In this document: positions 31,904 through 40,035 of the stretch, in pieces
How positions within the stretch are numbered: position 1 is the first letter of the stretch
Layout: each line of letters begins with the position of its first letter
Assembly: GCF_004343585.1 (NCBI RefSeq)
Contig: NZ_SLYW01000006.1
Location: 1-64,000 of the forward strand
Length of the DNA stretch: 64,000 nucleotides
Direction of reading: 5' to 3'
Source of the DNA: Neorhizobium sp. JUb45
Lineage (GTDB): Bacteria; Pseudomonadota; Alphaproteobacteria; Rhizobiales; Rhizobiaceae
Made by a program: the position numbers and the translations under genes
Notes under the pieces: generated by a model
What the model was told of the DNA's origin: nothing
The model's input: the letters and a program-made list of their open reading frames with translations, nothing else
Database searches by the model: none

Positions 31904-32107
31904 TCAATGAGCGGAAACAGCATGGCGTCGATGCGCGCCAGCGGCGACGGCCGAAAAGTCGATGCTGTTTACCACTTCAGCTTCATCGTCGTTTGCCGGT
32001 TTGTCAAAGATTGGTGTTTTCGCCAGCTCTCTGAGGGCAGCGGCAAGTGCCGCAAGTTGCTGTGCGATCTCAGTGATCGACAGCGAAGCCAAATCGTCCT
32101 GGTTCAT
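31904..32107 (-). CDS. Hypothetical protein, 67 residues
   Basis: A small protein starting MNQDDLASLSITEIAQQLAA, with an alanine/leucine-rich amphipathic helix (QQLAALAAALRELAKT) then an acidic middle and His/Arg tail. GGAGG four bases before ATG is a strong ribosome site. No family was recognised. It lies downstream of a divergent BON-like gene. Confidence 0.6.
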   Translation of the reverse strand: MNQDDLASLSITEIAQQLAALAAALRELAKTPIFDKPANDDEAEVVNSIDFSAVAAGAHRRHAVSAH

Positions 32108-32217
32108 AAAGCCTCCGTATTAGCGGCGGGAACGCAGAACAACTATCGCCTGTCGCTAAATTAGCGGCATACCCATAAAATGATAGGGGGAATTCGGGAC
32201 AATTTCTCGGTGGCTTA

Positions 32218-32242
32218 GGAACCTAAACCAGACTTGAATGTT
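32218..32242 (+). promoter_or_regulatory. EcfG-like promoter of the BON-like gene
   Basis: GGAAC (32218-32222), 17 bases, GTT (32240-32242). It is 38 bases before the ATG at 32280. T rather than C precedes GTT. Confidence 0.55.
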
Positions 32243-32279
32243 TTATTCATCTGAGGTTCATGTTTTACCGGAGTTTCCA

Positions 32280-32576
32280 ATGTTTCTCAATACATTCAAT
32301 GCCGGTGCTGCGTTTGGTTTTTCCCGCGAGACCGGAACCTCTTGTGGTAAGCCGGCGATCGAAGCTGAGATGCGATACCTGGAAGACGTCGATTGCAGCG
32401 ACGTTCTCGTCGAGGAGAGCGGTCAACACATTATTCTTGATGGTACGGTCCCATCGGGTCGAGAGCTTTCAAAAATCGTTCGTCTCGCTTCTGAGATTGC
32501 CGGGAGGGACAATATCATCTGCCAGCTGATCGTTGTGCCCAAGCACAAAAGCGACGTGTCTTTCATGTTAGGCTGA
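32280..32576 (+). CDS. Small protein with BON-like domain
   Basis: A 98-residue protein. The C-terminal half (VLVEESGQHIILDGTVPSG and LSKIVRLASEIAGRDNIICQLIVV) has the BON pattern: a beta strand, IxLxGxV turn, helix, and a final strand. BON domains often bind phospholipid or peptidoglycan in stress proteins, but this one lacks a signal peptide. GGAG eight bases before ATG sets the start; the frame extends back to 32238 without support. The EcfG-like promoter and downstream intrinsic terminator make it a monocistronic unit. Confidence 0.7.
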   Translation: MFLNTFNAGAAFGFSRETGTSCGKPAIEAEMRYLEDVDCSDVLVEESGQHIILDGTVPSGRELSKIVRLASEIAGRDNIICQLIVVPKHKSDVSFMLG

Positions 32577-32601
32577 AACAGCCATGAGATACCGCTGAGA
32601 G

Positions 32602-32622
32602 GCCCATTTGGAGTGGGCTTTT
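32602..32622 (+). terminator. Intrinsic terminator of the BON-like gene
   Basis: GCCCA (32602-32606), a 7-base loop and TGGGC (32614-32618) form a short stem followed by TTTT. It lies 26 bases past the stop at 32576. Confidence 0.5.
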
Positions 32623-32782
32623 CAGCTGTGCAGTTCCCACTCCTTTAGTCCGCAATGCTATCGTGGGACAGTGAGAGTGGCAAAGTCCAGCACTGTCTAA
32701 TACCGTACAAACCCCGTTTGGCTGATGCAGCATCTGAAAATGCCTCTATGCTTCTTGTTGCATATGCAATTACGGGAAAGCT

Positions 32783-33037
32783 TTGTCTCATAATTCGTTT
32801 AGATGGTTGCAGCCGCCGGGCTCGGATCGCTGGTTAGGTTTTTACCAGGGCGACAAGCGCGCCGAAGTCTGGGCCGATGGCCTTAAAGGAAACCGGGTTG
32901 CTCGATGGTGCTGGGAGGTATCCGATTTCAGGGTGACCGGCAACATTGGAGGCACGGGCGACGATGACATGGATCGTCACTCAGCCCAAGTCATAGCAGC
33001 CAATGCGTATCTGGATCGGTTCCCGAAATCCCGATAG
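32783..33037 (+). CDS. Possible small hypothetical protein
   Basis: An 84-residue frame from TTG 32783 with a plausible protein look (WLGFYQGDKRAEVWADGLKG) and a near-upstream GGGAAAG. The TTG start and the absence of a recognised family make it weak. It sits in an otherwise empty 820-base stretch after the BON-like gene. Confidence 0.3.
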   Translation: MSHNSFRWLQPPGSDRWLGFYQGDKRAEVWADGLKGNRVARWCWEVSDFRVTGNIGGTGDDDMDRHSAQVIAANAYLDRFPKSR

Positions 33038-33398
33038 TCGCCCGGACGGCATTCAAAGATGCGATAGGGTGACTGTTATCGGAGAGCACGCGGTCGCTGG
33101 GTGTATAAGCAACTGCGGCTTCACGAGATCTCCATTCGATCGTGAATAAGATGGTTGGGCCAAATCGCTCAGATCGGTAAGGTCCCGGTGCCTGGACATC
33201 GCGGACTCCAGTGTCGCGCGCATGTGGTGTCCCTCGCGGTAGAGATTCAAGATGATCACGCCAGCGGGATTCAGCTTCCGGTGTACATTTTGAAATTTTG
33301 TTGCTCGACAAGCCAACTCTCGAACCTTGCTCCTCTTCGACATCATTGATCGGTGGGTCGAACGCTTGCAAGAACAAATCACCGCGGGTCTCTGTTCG
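33038..33398. other. Intergenic stretch, no supported gene
   Basis: Minus-strand frames here (32991-33382) give unconvincing, Ser/Arg/His-rich sequences without ribosome sites. Confidence 0.35.
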
Positions 33399-34169
33399 TC
33401 ATGCGGGTTTCGTCAATGCGCTTCGTGAAACCGAAGCCCCGACACGGACCCGAGCAGGTTCTTTGACCTCGCAATACACACCCAAAGATCTGCTGGCATG
33501 CCGAACGATTGACCTGAGAATCTCAGCCTGTTCGTCCAATCCTGGCTGGGCAACCAGCGTCATGCCGCAGCGCTTTGCCGGCTCCGTTATTTTGGTCACC
33601 AAGCCATCAAGATGGACCGTTTTACCGATCCACCGCATCTCCGCAAAACCTGTCTCGGATTGCACTTCAACGAGGATGTTCGGGCGAAATCGACGTCGAT
33701 CGATTTGAGATGTCGGCACGATCGTTTCCAGTTCTTGCAATGAGGCGGTTGTTACGAGGTGGATAGGAGCGAGACTGTAGCGGTTGCTCACCTGCGGGAG
33801 CGATGCGGTTCGCCCGTCAGTTCCTCCATAACGGCCGACCGCAACGTCAAACCCGAAATGTCCACCCAGCATCTTCCGCAGGCCCGGATCTGTCAGATAG
33901 AGCCAGGACCCGTCCGGGAAACCAATCTTGGGCCCATCCGCATCGATGGCGCTGCTCAGGAAGAGTGCCGGGCGCCATCTCGGCTCTTTTTCTGGCGCTG
34001 CCACGGCCCCAGAAACCGGGTCGAATAGAGCGTATTGACGATCGCCATGAACGCCACTTGAGCCGACTATCGCTTCGCGGCATAACTCGCCACCCAGCGA
34101 ACTGACCGGGTAGCGCCATATTTCCTTGATGGTACCGATTGTTTCCATAATTCGCCAATGCGAGGACAT
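33399..34169 (-). CDS. MOSC-domain protein
   Basis: A 256-residue protein: an MOSC N-terminal beta-barrel (IKEIWRYPVSSLGGELC, GVHGDRQYALFD) and the MOSC core with the Cys/His-rich end (RFRPNILVE, EPAKRCGMTLVAQ). MOSC domains carry sulfur for molybdenum-cofactor sulfuration or take part in N-hydroxylated-compound reduction. The ATG at 34169 follows AGAGGGA by about nine bases and lies 21 bases after the FAD gene stop, so the two are an operon. ATG 34148 is an alternative start. The shared EcfG-like promoter suggests stress-linked redox chemistry. No substrate is known. Confidence 0.86.
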   Translation of the reverse strand: MSSHWRIMETIGTIKEIWRYPVSSLGGELCREAIVGSSGVHGDRQYALFDPVSGAVAAPEKEPRWRPALFLSSAIDADGPKIGFPDGSWLYLTDPGLRKMLGGHFGFDVAVGRYGGTDGRTASLPQVSNRYSLAPIHLVTTASLQELETIVPTSQIDRRRFRPNILVEVQSETGFAEMRWIGKTVHLDGLVTKITEPAKRCGMTLVAQPGLDEQAEILRSIVRHASRSLGVYCEVKEPARVRVGASVSRSALTKPA

Positions 34170-34190
34170 CGGCTTTGTTCCCTCTGCCGT

Positions 34191-35873
34191 TCAGGCTGAC
34201 AGCAGCACAGGCGCTTGCGCACTCAAGAGATCCTCCAGGACGGCGTGTGCTGCGGTTTCGCCAAGCTCGGCGGCGCTGGTTATACCCTGGACGAATGGGT
34301 GCTTGTGCAGGAGGAAAGGAATGGCAACACAATAGAGCCGGTTGGTTAAGGGCGCGGTTTTAAGAGGTCTATAACAGTCATCGACGTCGATCCCGCCAGT
34401 TCGCTTGAATGTCGCACATTCGTCATCACTAATAAGGTTCGCGGGCTCGGGCGTAGCAGCCGCCCTGACGCCGCTTTGTTTCAGCAATGTCGGGAAGGGA
34501 AGGTCCTGCGCCGAAAGTGCGCTTTGACCGGTCGCGTCGATGAATGTGTCGAACACTTCCTTTCTGCTTCCGATGTTGATCTGTGCGCCGCGCGCTAGGT
34601 CGCCCGTTTCGATCTCATAGCTTTCTTCCAGCCCGATAATCTCGAGCCGGCCGGAATTTCGGAGCGCCAGTAGCCGTTTGATCGATAGATGCGGTACGGT
34701 CGCATATTCATCGACAAAGATGCTCTTGAATGAGCGATTGAAGCGCCGCAGGTCATCGGTGTTGAGATGCGGGATAGCCCGCGCAATGATCTCATGTGTG
34801 ATAAGGATCGCGTAGCGCCACGGAACGGTGAACTGCCGTTCGATATTGCGCTCGGCCTCCGCCAGGTTGGATGCGGCCCAGACAAAGGGATCGACCTTCG
34901 AACGTCGACCGTAATAGGCGTCCGCAAAGGTATCGACTGTCACGAGGCTCAAACCAATCTCGGCAGCATAGTTCGGATCTGCTGTTGTGATTTCCTTGCG
35001 GAAAAGATCGAAGATCCTGTCAAGCAATCCGGATGGGCCAGATGCTATTTCTTTGTCGACTGCCTGCTGCGTGCAGAAGGCAGGGTTCAAATACGGAAGG
35101 GGACAGTAGAAATCCGCCTCCGGCAGCAGTCCCTTGCGCGACATCATCGCAGCCGAAAAATCTTTGTAGGCAGCCGCTGGCTGGAATTGCAGATCGCCAG
35201 CACCATCAAGGACAAACGATCCACGCGACGATGCAACCGTCAACAGCGCATCGATCCCGCTCAATGACGTGCCCAGTACCCCAAGCCGGCCATGGCCTGC
35301 CGATTTAAGCGCCGCTGCCGGCCACGGGGAGGAAAAGTAGCCGGGCCGGATTTCGGTATGCGCTGGCCAGCTATGTCCAGTTGCCATCACGACGTGGTCG
35401 AACACCGCGTCGAATTCTTCGTCAGGTGAACCGACCCTGATACGGATATCGTCTGTGTCGAGCGCAATGTCGTTCACCCGGTGGCCGCTGTGCACTTCGA
35501 TAACGTGGCCATGGTTGCGACCGTCCGCTAGGATCGTCGCAAATTGATCCTGGAAATAGTCACCAAGGACCAGCCGAGGATAGAATTCTCGCCCGTTGAT
35601 GTTTGATCGCACGATTGAGAACATGGCGAGATAGTTGTCGCTTCGACGGCTCAGCCAATCAACGAGCGTTTCAGGAAGCATCGGGATCTCGATGCTTGGA
35701 ATGTTGGAAAGCATGACCGGATCATTGGCGTCGGGAAGATAAGGCGTGCCTTTTCCCGCATTCTGCTCGGCCTCATATATGCTGATGGTGAGCGGAATGG
35801 TGGATTTGATAAGGTTTTTTAGCGTGAAGATGCCGGTGGGACCTGAACCGATTATGCAAATTCTGCTGCGCAT
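34191..35873 (-). CDS. FAD/NAD(P)-binding oxidoreductase, Pyr_redox_9-like
   Basis: A 560-residue protein. The N-terminal FAD motif IIGSGPTGIFTLKNLI (GxGxxG) precedes IYEAEQNAGKGTPY; a second Rossmann-like site is LGVLGTSLSGIDALLTVAS. The family (FAD-NAD(P)-binding, sometimes called HI0933/Pyr_redox_9-like) has mostly unknown roles. GGAG nine bases upstream supports ATG 35873. It is 21 bases upstream of the MOSC gene, so the flavoprotein and MOSC protein probably form one redox system. The EcfG-like promoter is 42-66 bases upstream. Confidence 0.86.
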   Translation of the reverse strand: MRSRICIIGSGPTGIFTLKNLIKSTIPLTISIYEAEQNAGKGTPYLPDANDPVMLSNIPSIEIPMLPETLVDWLSRRSDNYLAMFSIVRSNINGREFYPRLVLGDYFQDQFATILADGRNHGHVIEVHSGHRVNDIALDTDDIRIRVGSPDEEFDAVFDHVVMATGHSWPAHTEIRPGYFSSPWPAAALKSAGHGRLGVLGTSLSGIDALLTVASSRGSFVLDGAGDLQFQPAAAYKDFSAAMMSRKGLLPEADFYCPLPYLNPAFCTQQAVDKEIASGPSGLLDRIFDLFRKEITTADPNYAAEIGLSLVTVDTFADAYYGRRSKVDPFVWAASNLAEAERNIERQFTVPWRYAILITHEIIARAIPHLNTDDLRRFNRSFKSIFVDEYATVPHLSIKRLLALRNSGRLEIIGLEESYEIETGDLARGAQINIGSRKEVFDTFIDATGQSALSAQDLPFPTLLKQSGVRAAATPEPANLISDDECATFKRTGGIDVDDCYRPLKTAPLTNRLYCVAIPFLLHKHPFVQGITSAAELGETAAHAVLEDLLSAQAPVLLSA

Positions 35874-35914
35874 ACGCCATTACTCCAGCGCCGCCCATCG
35901 CGGCACCCTCATCT

Positions 35915-35939
35915 AACGGCGACCGTCGCATGCTGTTCC
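35915..35939 (-). promoter_or_regulatory. EcfG-like promoter of the FAD-MOSC operon
   Basis: On the minus strand GGAAC (35939-35935), 17 bases, GTT (35917-35915) with C before it: GGAAC-N16-CGTT. It faces the gene starting at 35873. Confidence 0.65.
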
Positions 35940-35992
35940 GGCGGGGAGGGAATTCGTACGTTTCCAGACTGACCACGGGTCAAATATGCGGT

Positions 35993-36017
35993 GGAACCGG
36001 ATGAAGATGGATCTGTT
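35993..36017 (+). promoter_or_regulatory. EcfG-like promoter of the Nudix gene
   Basis: GGAAC (35993-35997), 17 bases, GTT (36015-36017). It is 45 bases upstream of the Nudix start at 36062 and divergent from the FAD promoter 54 bases away. Confidence 0.55.
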
Positions 36018-36061
36018 GTCCTTGGCCTGGAAACAGCACAATCCAATTTGCAGGGGAAACA

Positions 36062-36478
36062 ATGGCTCGGCTTGTATGCGCGATTTTCATAGACGGCGAG
36101 AAGGCCCTGCTTGTGAAGCGCGCCCATCACCGAAAATGGTCGCCAGACAAATGGGATATGGTTGGTGGCCATGCGGAAAAAGGCGAGGGCCTCGATATCG
36201 CCCTTGTTCGTGAATGCCTGGAGGAAGTCGGATTGACACCCCTCGCATTCAATCAGATCGCCATCCTGTATGAAGATGAGGATGAGAAGCAGAAGTCACC
36301 GTTTCACATCTACGTCGTCAGGCAATGGACCGGCGGTTCCGCTGAATTGCTTGGCCATGAACATTCGGAACTTGGCTGGTTTTCTGTCGACGAAATCGAC
36401 GCGCTTGAACTGGCAATGCCGGACTATAGAAAAGTGCTGATCGACAGTCTGCGTCAGGTTCAGCTACTCCGGCAATGA
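36062..36478 (+). CDS. Nudix hydrolase
   Basis: A 138-residue protein with the full Nudix box GHAEKGE-x7-RECLEEVGL (GX5EX7REUXEEXGU), which binds Mg and hydrolyses nucleoside diphosphates linked to another group. The length and acidic end are like the MutT class. AGGGGAAAC before the ATG fits the start. It probably sanitises oxidised nucleotides or capped compounds. It lies in a stress island under an EcfG-like promoter; the true substrate is unknown. Confidence 0.93.
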   Translation: MARLVCAIFIDGEKALLVKRAHHRKWSPDKWDMVGGHAEKGEGLDIALVRECLEEVGLTPLAFNQIAILYEDEDEKQKSPFHIYVVRQWTGGSAELLGHEHSELGWFSVDEIDALELAMPDYRKVLIDSLRQVQLLRQ

Positions 36479-36519
36479 CGACCGCATGAGCATACAGTCC
36501 TGTCGTCGGAGTTTCTACG

Positions 36520-36544
36520 GGAACGTCGCTGCATCTGTCTCGTT
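36520..36544 (+). promoter_or_regulatory. EcfG-like promoter of the FMN-binding stress gene
   Basis: GGAAC (36520-36524), 17 bases, GTT (36542-36544) with C before it: GGAAC-N16-CGTT. It is 27 bases before the ATG at 36571. Confidence 0.65.
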
Positions 36545-36570
36545 TGTCCTTCGCAACGAAGGAGATTTTT

Positions 36571-37053
36571 ATGACTGAAGCGAGTGACGATACTGCAAGG
36601 GTTTGGGAACTGATCGACAAGATCGGCTTCTGCATGCTGACGACGCAAAGTGGCGGTGTCCTGCATGCCCGTCCAATGTCCGCCTACGCGGATCGCAGCC
36701 AGAACGCCGTCTATTTTCTGACGGACGTAGCCAGTCACAAGGATGAGGAGATCGCTCGTTCTCCAAACGTCTGCCTGGCATTCGCAGACTCCAAGGGCCA
36801 AAAATATGTTTCCATTTCCGGCACGGCCGAAATCCAGAACGATCGCGAGAAAATCCGCGACCTTTGGGCGACGCCGGCCAAAGCTTGGTGGGATAGTGCC
36901 GAGGATCCAACGATCCGAATTCTCAAAGTGATTCCGTCCTCGGCTGAATATTGGGATAGTCCGGGCACTGTCATCAGCTACATCAAGATGGCAGCAGCTG
37001 CGGTCAGCAGTGCTCGCCCTGATCTTGGCGACAACGCAAAAGTGACGATGTAA
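36571..37053 (+). CDS. Pyridoxamine-5'-phosphate-oxidase-like general stress protein
   Basis: A 160-residue split-barrel flavin-binding protein of the general stress protein 26 type (FCMLTTQSGGVLHARPM, VYFLTDVASHKDEEI, YVSISGTAEIQNDR, AWWDSAEDP). GAAGGAG eight bases upstream gives ATG 36571; the frame upstream to 36544 has no support. It probably binds FMN or F420-like cofactor with an unknown redox role. It is monocistronic: EcfG-like promoter before, hairpin after. Confidence 0.92.
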   Translation: MTEASDDTARVWELIDKIGFCMLTTQSGGVLHARPMSAYADRSQNAVYFLTDVASHKDEEIARSPNVCLAFADSKGQKYVSISGTAEIQNDREKIRDLWATPAKAWWDSAEDPTIRILKVIPSSAEYWDSPGTVISYIKMAAAAVSSARPDLGDNAKVTM

Positions 37054-37072
37054 GCCGCAGGTTAAACAGAAA

Positions 37073-37099
37073 CCGAACGGCTCGCGAAGAGCCGTTCGG
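37073..37099. terminator. Bidirectional hairpin terminator candidate
   Basis: CCGAACGGCTC-GCGAA-GAGCCGTTCGG has perfect 11-base arms. It lies 20 bases past the stress-protein stop. On the minus strand it is followed by TTTCTGTTT, so it suits the minus-strand DUF883-like unit as well. Confidence 0.7.
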
Positions 37100-37117
37100 C
37101 ATCGCTGTTTATAGGAA

Positions 37118-37228
37118 TTAGCGAACCATTCCGTAGACGAAGCCGGCCAGGGCCGCGATGCCTATTGCCTGAAGCGGTTGCTCGCTCACCTGCACTCGCT
37201 CAAGGTATCGCGCGTTGGAGATCTTCAC
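37118..37228 (-). pseudogene. DUF883/ElaB-like C-terminal remnant
   Basis: A 36-codon frame (GTG 37228 to TAA 37118) with EQPLQAIGIAALAGFVYGMV, the C-terminal glycine-zipper membrane helix of DUF883/ElaB proteins, ending as those proteins do. The N-terminal helical region is absent: the frame hits TAG just upstream (37234-37232). It is too short to be tracked as a gene. It is probably a remnant, or a mini-protein if the GTG is used. The hairpin just after the stop would end its transcript. Confidence 0.55.
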
Positions 37229-37434
37229 CAACTACAATCAAAGTTGCTGACTAAAATCTAACACAAACGCTTTCGAGGCCCCCTGTCAGGATTGTTCTTA
37301 GATGGGAGGAGAATTCGACGGGTTCCTATCTAATACGATCACAAGTATAATCAAAACGCTTAAATGATTGAAAGCGCGAGCATTAATATGTGTCTCACTA
37401 ATGCCGCCGGTTCGATCTCGTCATGACCTCCTCT
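37229..37434. other. Intergenic region, no supported gene
   Basis: AT-rich stretch between the DUF883 remnant and the end of the LysR gene. No repeats or promoters were identified with confidence. Confidence 0.35.
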
Positions 37435-38328
37435 CTATGTGAGCTCTTCCACGCTCATCATGCTCCGCATCCTTGCGATCAGCTCATCAAGAACAGCTAT
37501 TCTCTGAGCGCCGACGGGTCGTACTGCGTAGTAAGATACCTCGATTTTCGGCTCGAATGGTATCGCCACAACCTGCGCTCCGGCCGAGCGAAGGCTGGTT
37601 TGGTCGACAAGGCCGACGCCCATGCCTGCTGCCGCGAAGTAACAGCAGTTCAGCATCGACGTCTCCATCGTGCTGATGGGCTGTTGCTCCTCTATCGAAA
37701 AGGCGCGATCGAGCGCTAGCCTCAATGGGGAGTTTCGACCGGGCAGAAGAACGCGCTCATCGAGAAGGTCGTTGGGAGTGACGACGTGACGGGATGCCAG
37801 ACGGTGATCCATCGTCATGGCCGCGACCGCATTCGAACTGTGCAGAAGCACGGCATTCTTGTCGGCCATCCGGGGCGATCCGAAAACAAGCCCGAGATCG
37901 TAGCGGTTCTGATCCACCATGTCCCAGATGTAACGGCTGTTCTCGACATCGATGACCAGCGGAATGTGCAGTCGGTCGCCGATCACATCGATGATCGCCC
38001 TGTGAAGATATGGCCGAACGAGAGACGTGACGCTGCCAATCCGCAGAACCGTGTTCTTGTGCAGGCGGATATCATCAGCAGCCTGCGCGATCTGGTCAAG
38101 ACCGAGATAGAGCCGCTCCACCTCGCGATAGAACTGCGTCGCCTCCGCCGTCGGCACCAACCGGGCGCCCACCCTCTCGAACAGCGTCATCTGCACGATG
38201 TCCTCAAGGTCACGGATGAGGCGACTGACGGCTGGCTGTGTGACGTTCATCGCGTCGGCAGCAGCCGTTATACCGCCCGCCATCATAACCGCCCGAAAAG
38301 CCTCCACCTGCCTAGGTTTCAGTTTCAA
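37435..38328 (-). CDS. LysR-family regulator of the nucleoside-type operon
   Basis: A 297-residue LysR protein starting MKLKPRQVEAFRAVMMAGGI, with helix-turn-helix GITAAADAMNVTQPAVSRLI (residues about 19-38). The effector domain follows from about residue 90. It is divergent from the ABC-transporter operon beginning at 38459; the 130-bp gap holds AT-rich dyad-like sequence (CGTTAATTGAAG). It probably activates the operon in response to a catabolite. Confidence 0.93.
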   Translation of the reverse strand: MKLKPRQVEAFRAVMMAGGITAAADAMNVTQPAVSRLIRDLEDIVQMTLFERVGARLVPTAEATQFYREVERLYLGLDQIAQAADDIRLHKNTVLRIGSVTSLVRPYLHRAIIDVIGDRLHIPLVIDVENSRYIWDMVDQNRYDLGLVFGSPRMADKNAVLLHSSNAVAAMTMDHRLASRHVVTPNDLLDERVLLPGRNSPLRLALDRAFSIEEQQPISTMETSMLNCCYFAAAGMGVGLVDQTSLRSAGAQVVAIPFEPKIEVSYYAVRPVGAQRIAVLDELIARMRSMMSVEELT

Positions 38329-38458
38329 TTTCTACCCTCCCATAACATCTCGGCATGAATTAAGTACAAAATGCAATTTTTCTTTTGTCAGGTAAAACGT
38401 TAATTGAAGTTTACCCGCAGGGAGAGTGCGGACTGGACAACTCGGAGGAGTCCCCATT

Positions 38459-40009
38459 ATGAAGTTTTGTGTGTTCGCAGCCGCATTGGCAGCGTCTGTA
38501 TTTGCCATGCCGCTCGCAAGCCAGGCTCGGGATCTGACCGTTGGTCTGTCCGCTTCGACGACGTCCATGGACCCGCAATTCTATGTCGTTGGCCCGAACA
38601 GCGCGATGGCGCGCAACATTTTCGATGGCCTCGTCAATCAGGACGACAAGCAGCAGATCCAGCCGGCGCTGGCTGTGTCCTGGAAGATCGTTGATGACAC
38701 GACCTGGGAATTCAAGCTGCGTGAAGGCGTGAAATTCCACGACGGTAGCGATTTTGCCGCTGAAGATGTGGTTGCCAGCATCAAGCGCATTCCGCTCGCA
38801 TCGACCAATAGCCCCAGCTCGTTTGCGGCTTATGTGAAGGCGATTACCGAAGTCACCGCCGTCGATCCGCTGACCGTGCGAATCAAGACATCCGGCCCGA
38901 CACCTCTTCTTTTGAACAACCTTAGTCGCATCGCCATCCTGCCGGCCGAGATGGAAAAGGTGCCGACCGGTGACATGAACACCGGCAAGGGTGTCATCGG
39001 CACCGGCCCGTTCAAGTTCGTCTCATGGTCGCCGGACGACAATGTCGTTGTCGCCAAGAATGACACCTATTGGGGCGAAAAGGCCCCGTGGGACAAGGTG
39101 ACGTTCCGCGTCTTCAAGAACCCGAGCGCCCGTGTTGCCGCCATGCTTTCGGGTGATGTCGATATGATCGAGAACATCCCGACTGCCGATACGCGCCGTC
39201 TGGAAGCCTCCGATCAGATGAAGGTCGTCAACATTGCCGGCAACCGCATCATGTATCTGCACATGGACCAGAACCGCGAGCAGTCGCCGTTCGCCAAGGG
39301 TGCCGATGGCAAGAACCCGCTGCTGAACGCCGATGTTCGCCGCGCTTTGTCGCTGTCGATCAACCGCGAAGCGCTGGTCGATCGCATCATGGACGGCCAG
39401 GGCGTGCCGGCCGGACAGGTCGTGCCGGAAGGTTATTTCGGGTATGATCCGGCCATCAAGGTCGATGCCTATGATCCGAACAAGGCGAAGGAACTGCTGG
39501 CCAAGGCCGGTTATCCGGATGGTTTTGCGCTGACATTCCACGCCTCCAACGACCGTTACCCGAACGACAGCAAGGTTGCGCAGGCGATCGGCCAGTTCTT
39601 CAGCCGTGTCGGCGTAAAGACCGAAGTCGCCACCCTGCCGGGCAGCGTCTATTTCACCCGCGCCTCGAACCTCGAATTCTCGTTCATCATGGGCGGCGCG
39701 GCCGTTGAAACCGGCGAAGCTTCGGGTGTTCTCGGGCCGATCCTCGAGACCTATGGCGAAAAGGCCGGTCAGGGCAATCGCGGCCGTTATTCCAACCCGG
39801 AATTCGACAAGGCTTTGAACGAAGCGCGTTCGACGCTTGACGATGCCAAGCGCGAGGAACTGCTGAAGAAGGCAACGGAAATCGCCATGGGCGATCTCGG
39901 TGTCATCCCGGTCTTCTACCTCGCCAACACATGGGCGGTGAAGAGCGACATCAACTATGCCGGTCGCTCGGATGGTTACACGCTTCCCTACTATGTGAAG
40001 CCGAACTGA
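38459..40009 (+). CDS. ABC transporter periplasmic binding protein, SBP_bac_5 family
   Basis: A 516-residue protein with a Sec signal peptide (MKFCVFAAALAASVFAMPLA, cleavage near SQA-RD) and the family 5 fold of dipeptide/oligopeptide/nickel-binding proteins (LTVGLSASTTSMDPQFYVV, VKFHDGSDFAAEDVVASIKR). The start follows CTCGGAGGAG. It captures the substrate in the periplasm for the Dpp-type permeases in this operon. The neighbours (nucleoside hydrolases, ribokinase) suggest nucleosides or nucleoside-containing compounds rather than peptides. Confidence 0.92.
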   Translation: MKFCVFAAALAASVFAMPLASQARDLTVGLSASTTSMDPQFYVVGPNSAMARNIFDGLVNQDDKQQIQPALAVSWKIVDDTTWEFKLREGVKFHDGSDFAAEDVVASIKRIPLASTNSPSSFAAYVKAITEVTAVDPLTVRIKTSGPTPLLLNNLSRIAILPAEMEKVPTGDMNTGKGVIGTGPFKFVSWSPDDNVVVAKNDTYWGEKAPWDKVTFRVFKNPSARVAAMLSGDVDMIENIPTADTRRLEASDQMKVVNIAGNRIMYLHMDQNREQSPFAKGADGKNPLLNADVRRALSLSINREALVDRIMDGQGVPAGQVVPEGYFGYDPAIKVDAYDPNKAKELLAKAGYPDGFALTFHASNDRYPNDSKVAQAIGQFFSRVGVKTEVATLPGSVYFTRASNLEFSFIMGGAAVETGEASGVLGPILETYGEKAGQGNRGRYSNPEFDKALNEARSTLDDAKREELLKKATEIAMGDLGVIPVFYLANTWAVKSDINYAGRSDGYTLPYYVKPN

Positions 40010-40035
40010 TCGAAAAAAAACAGGAGCGGTCCACC

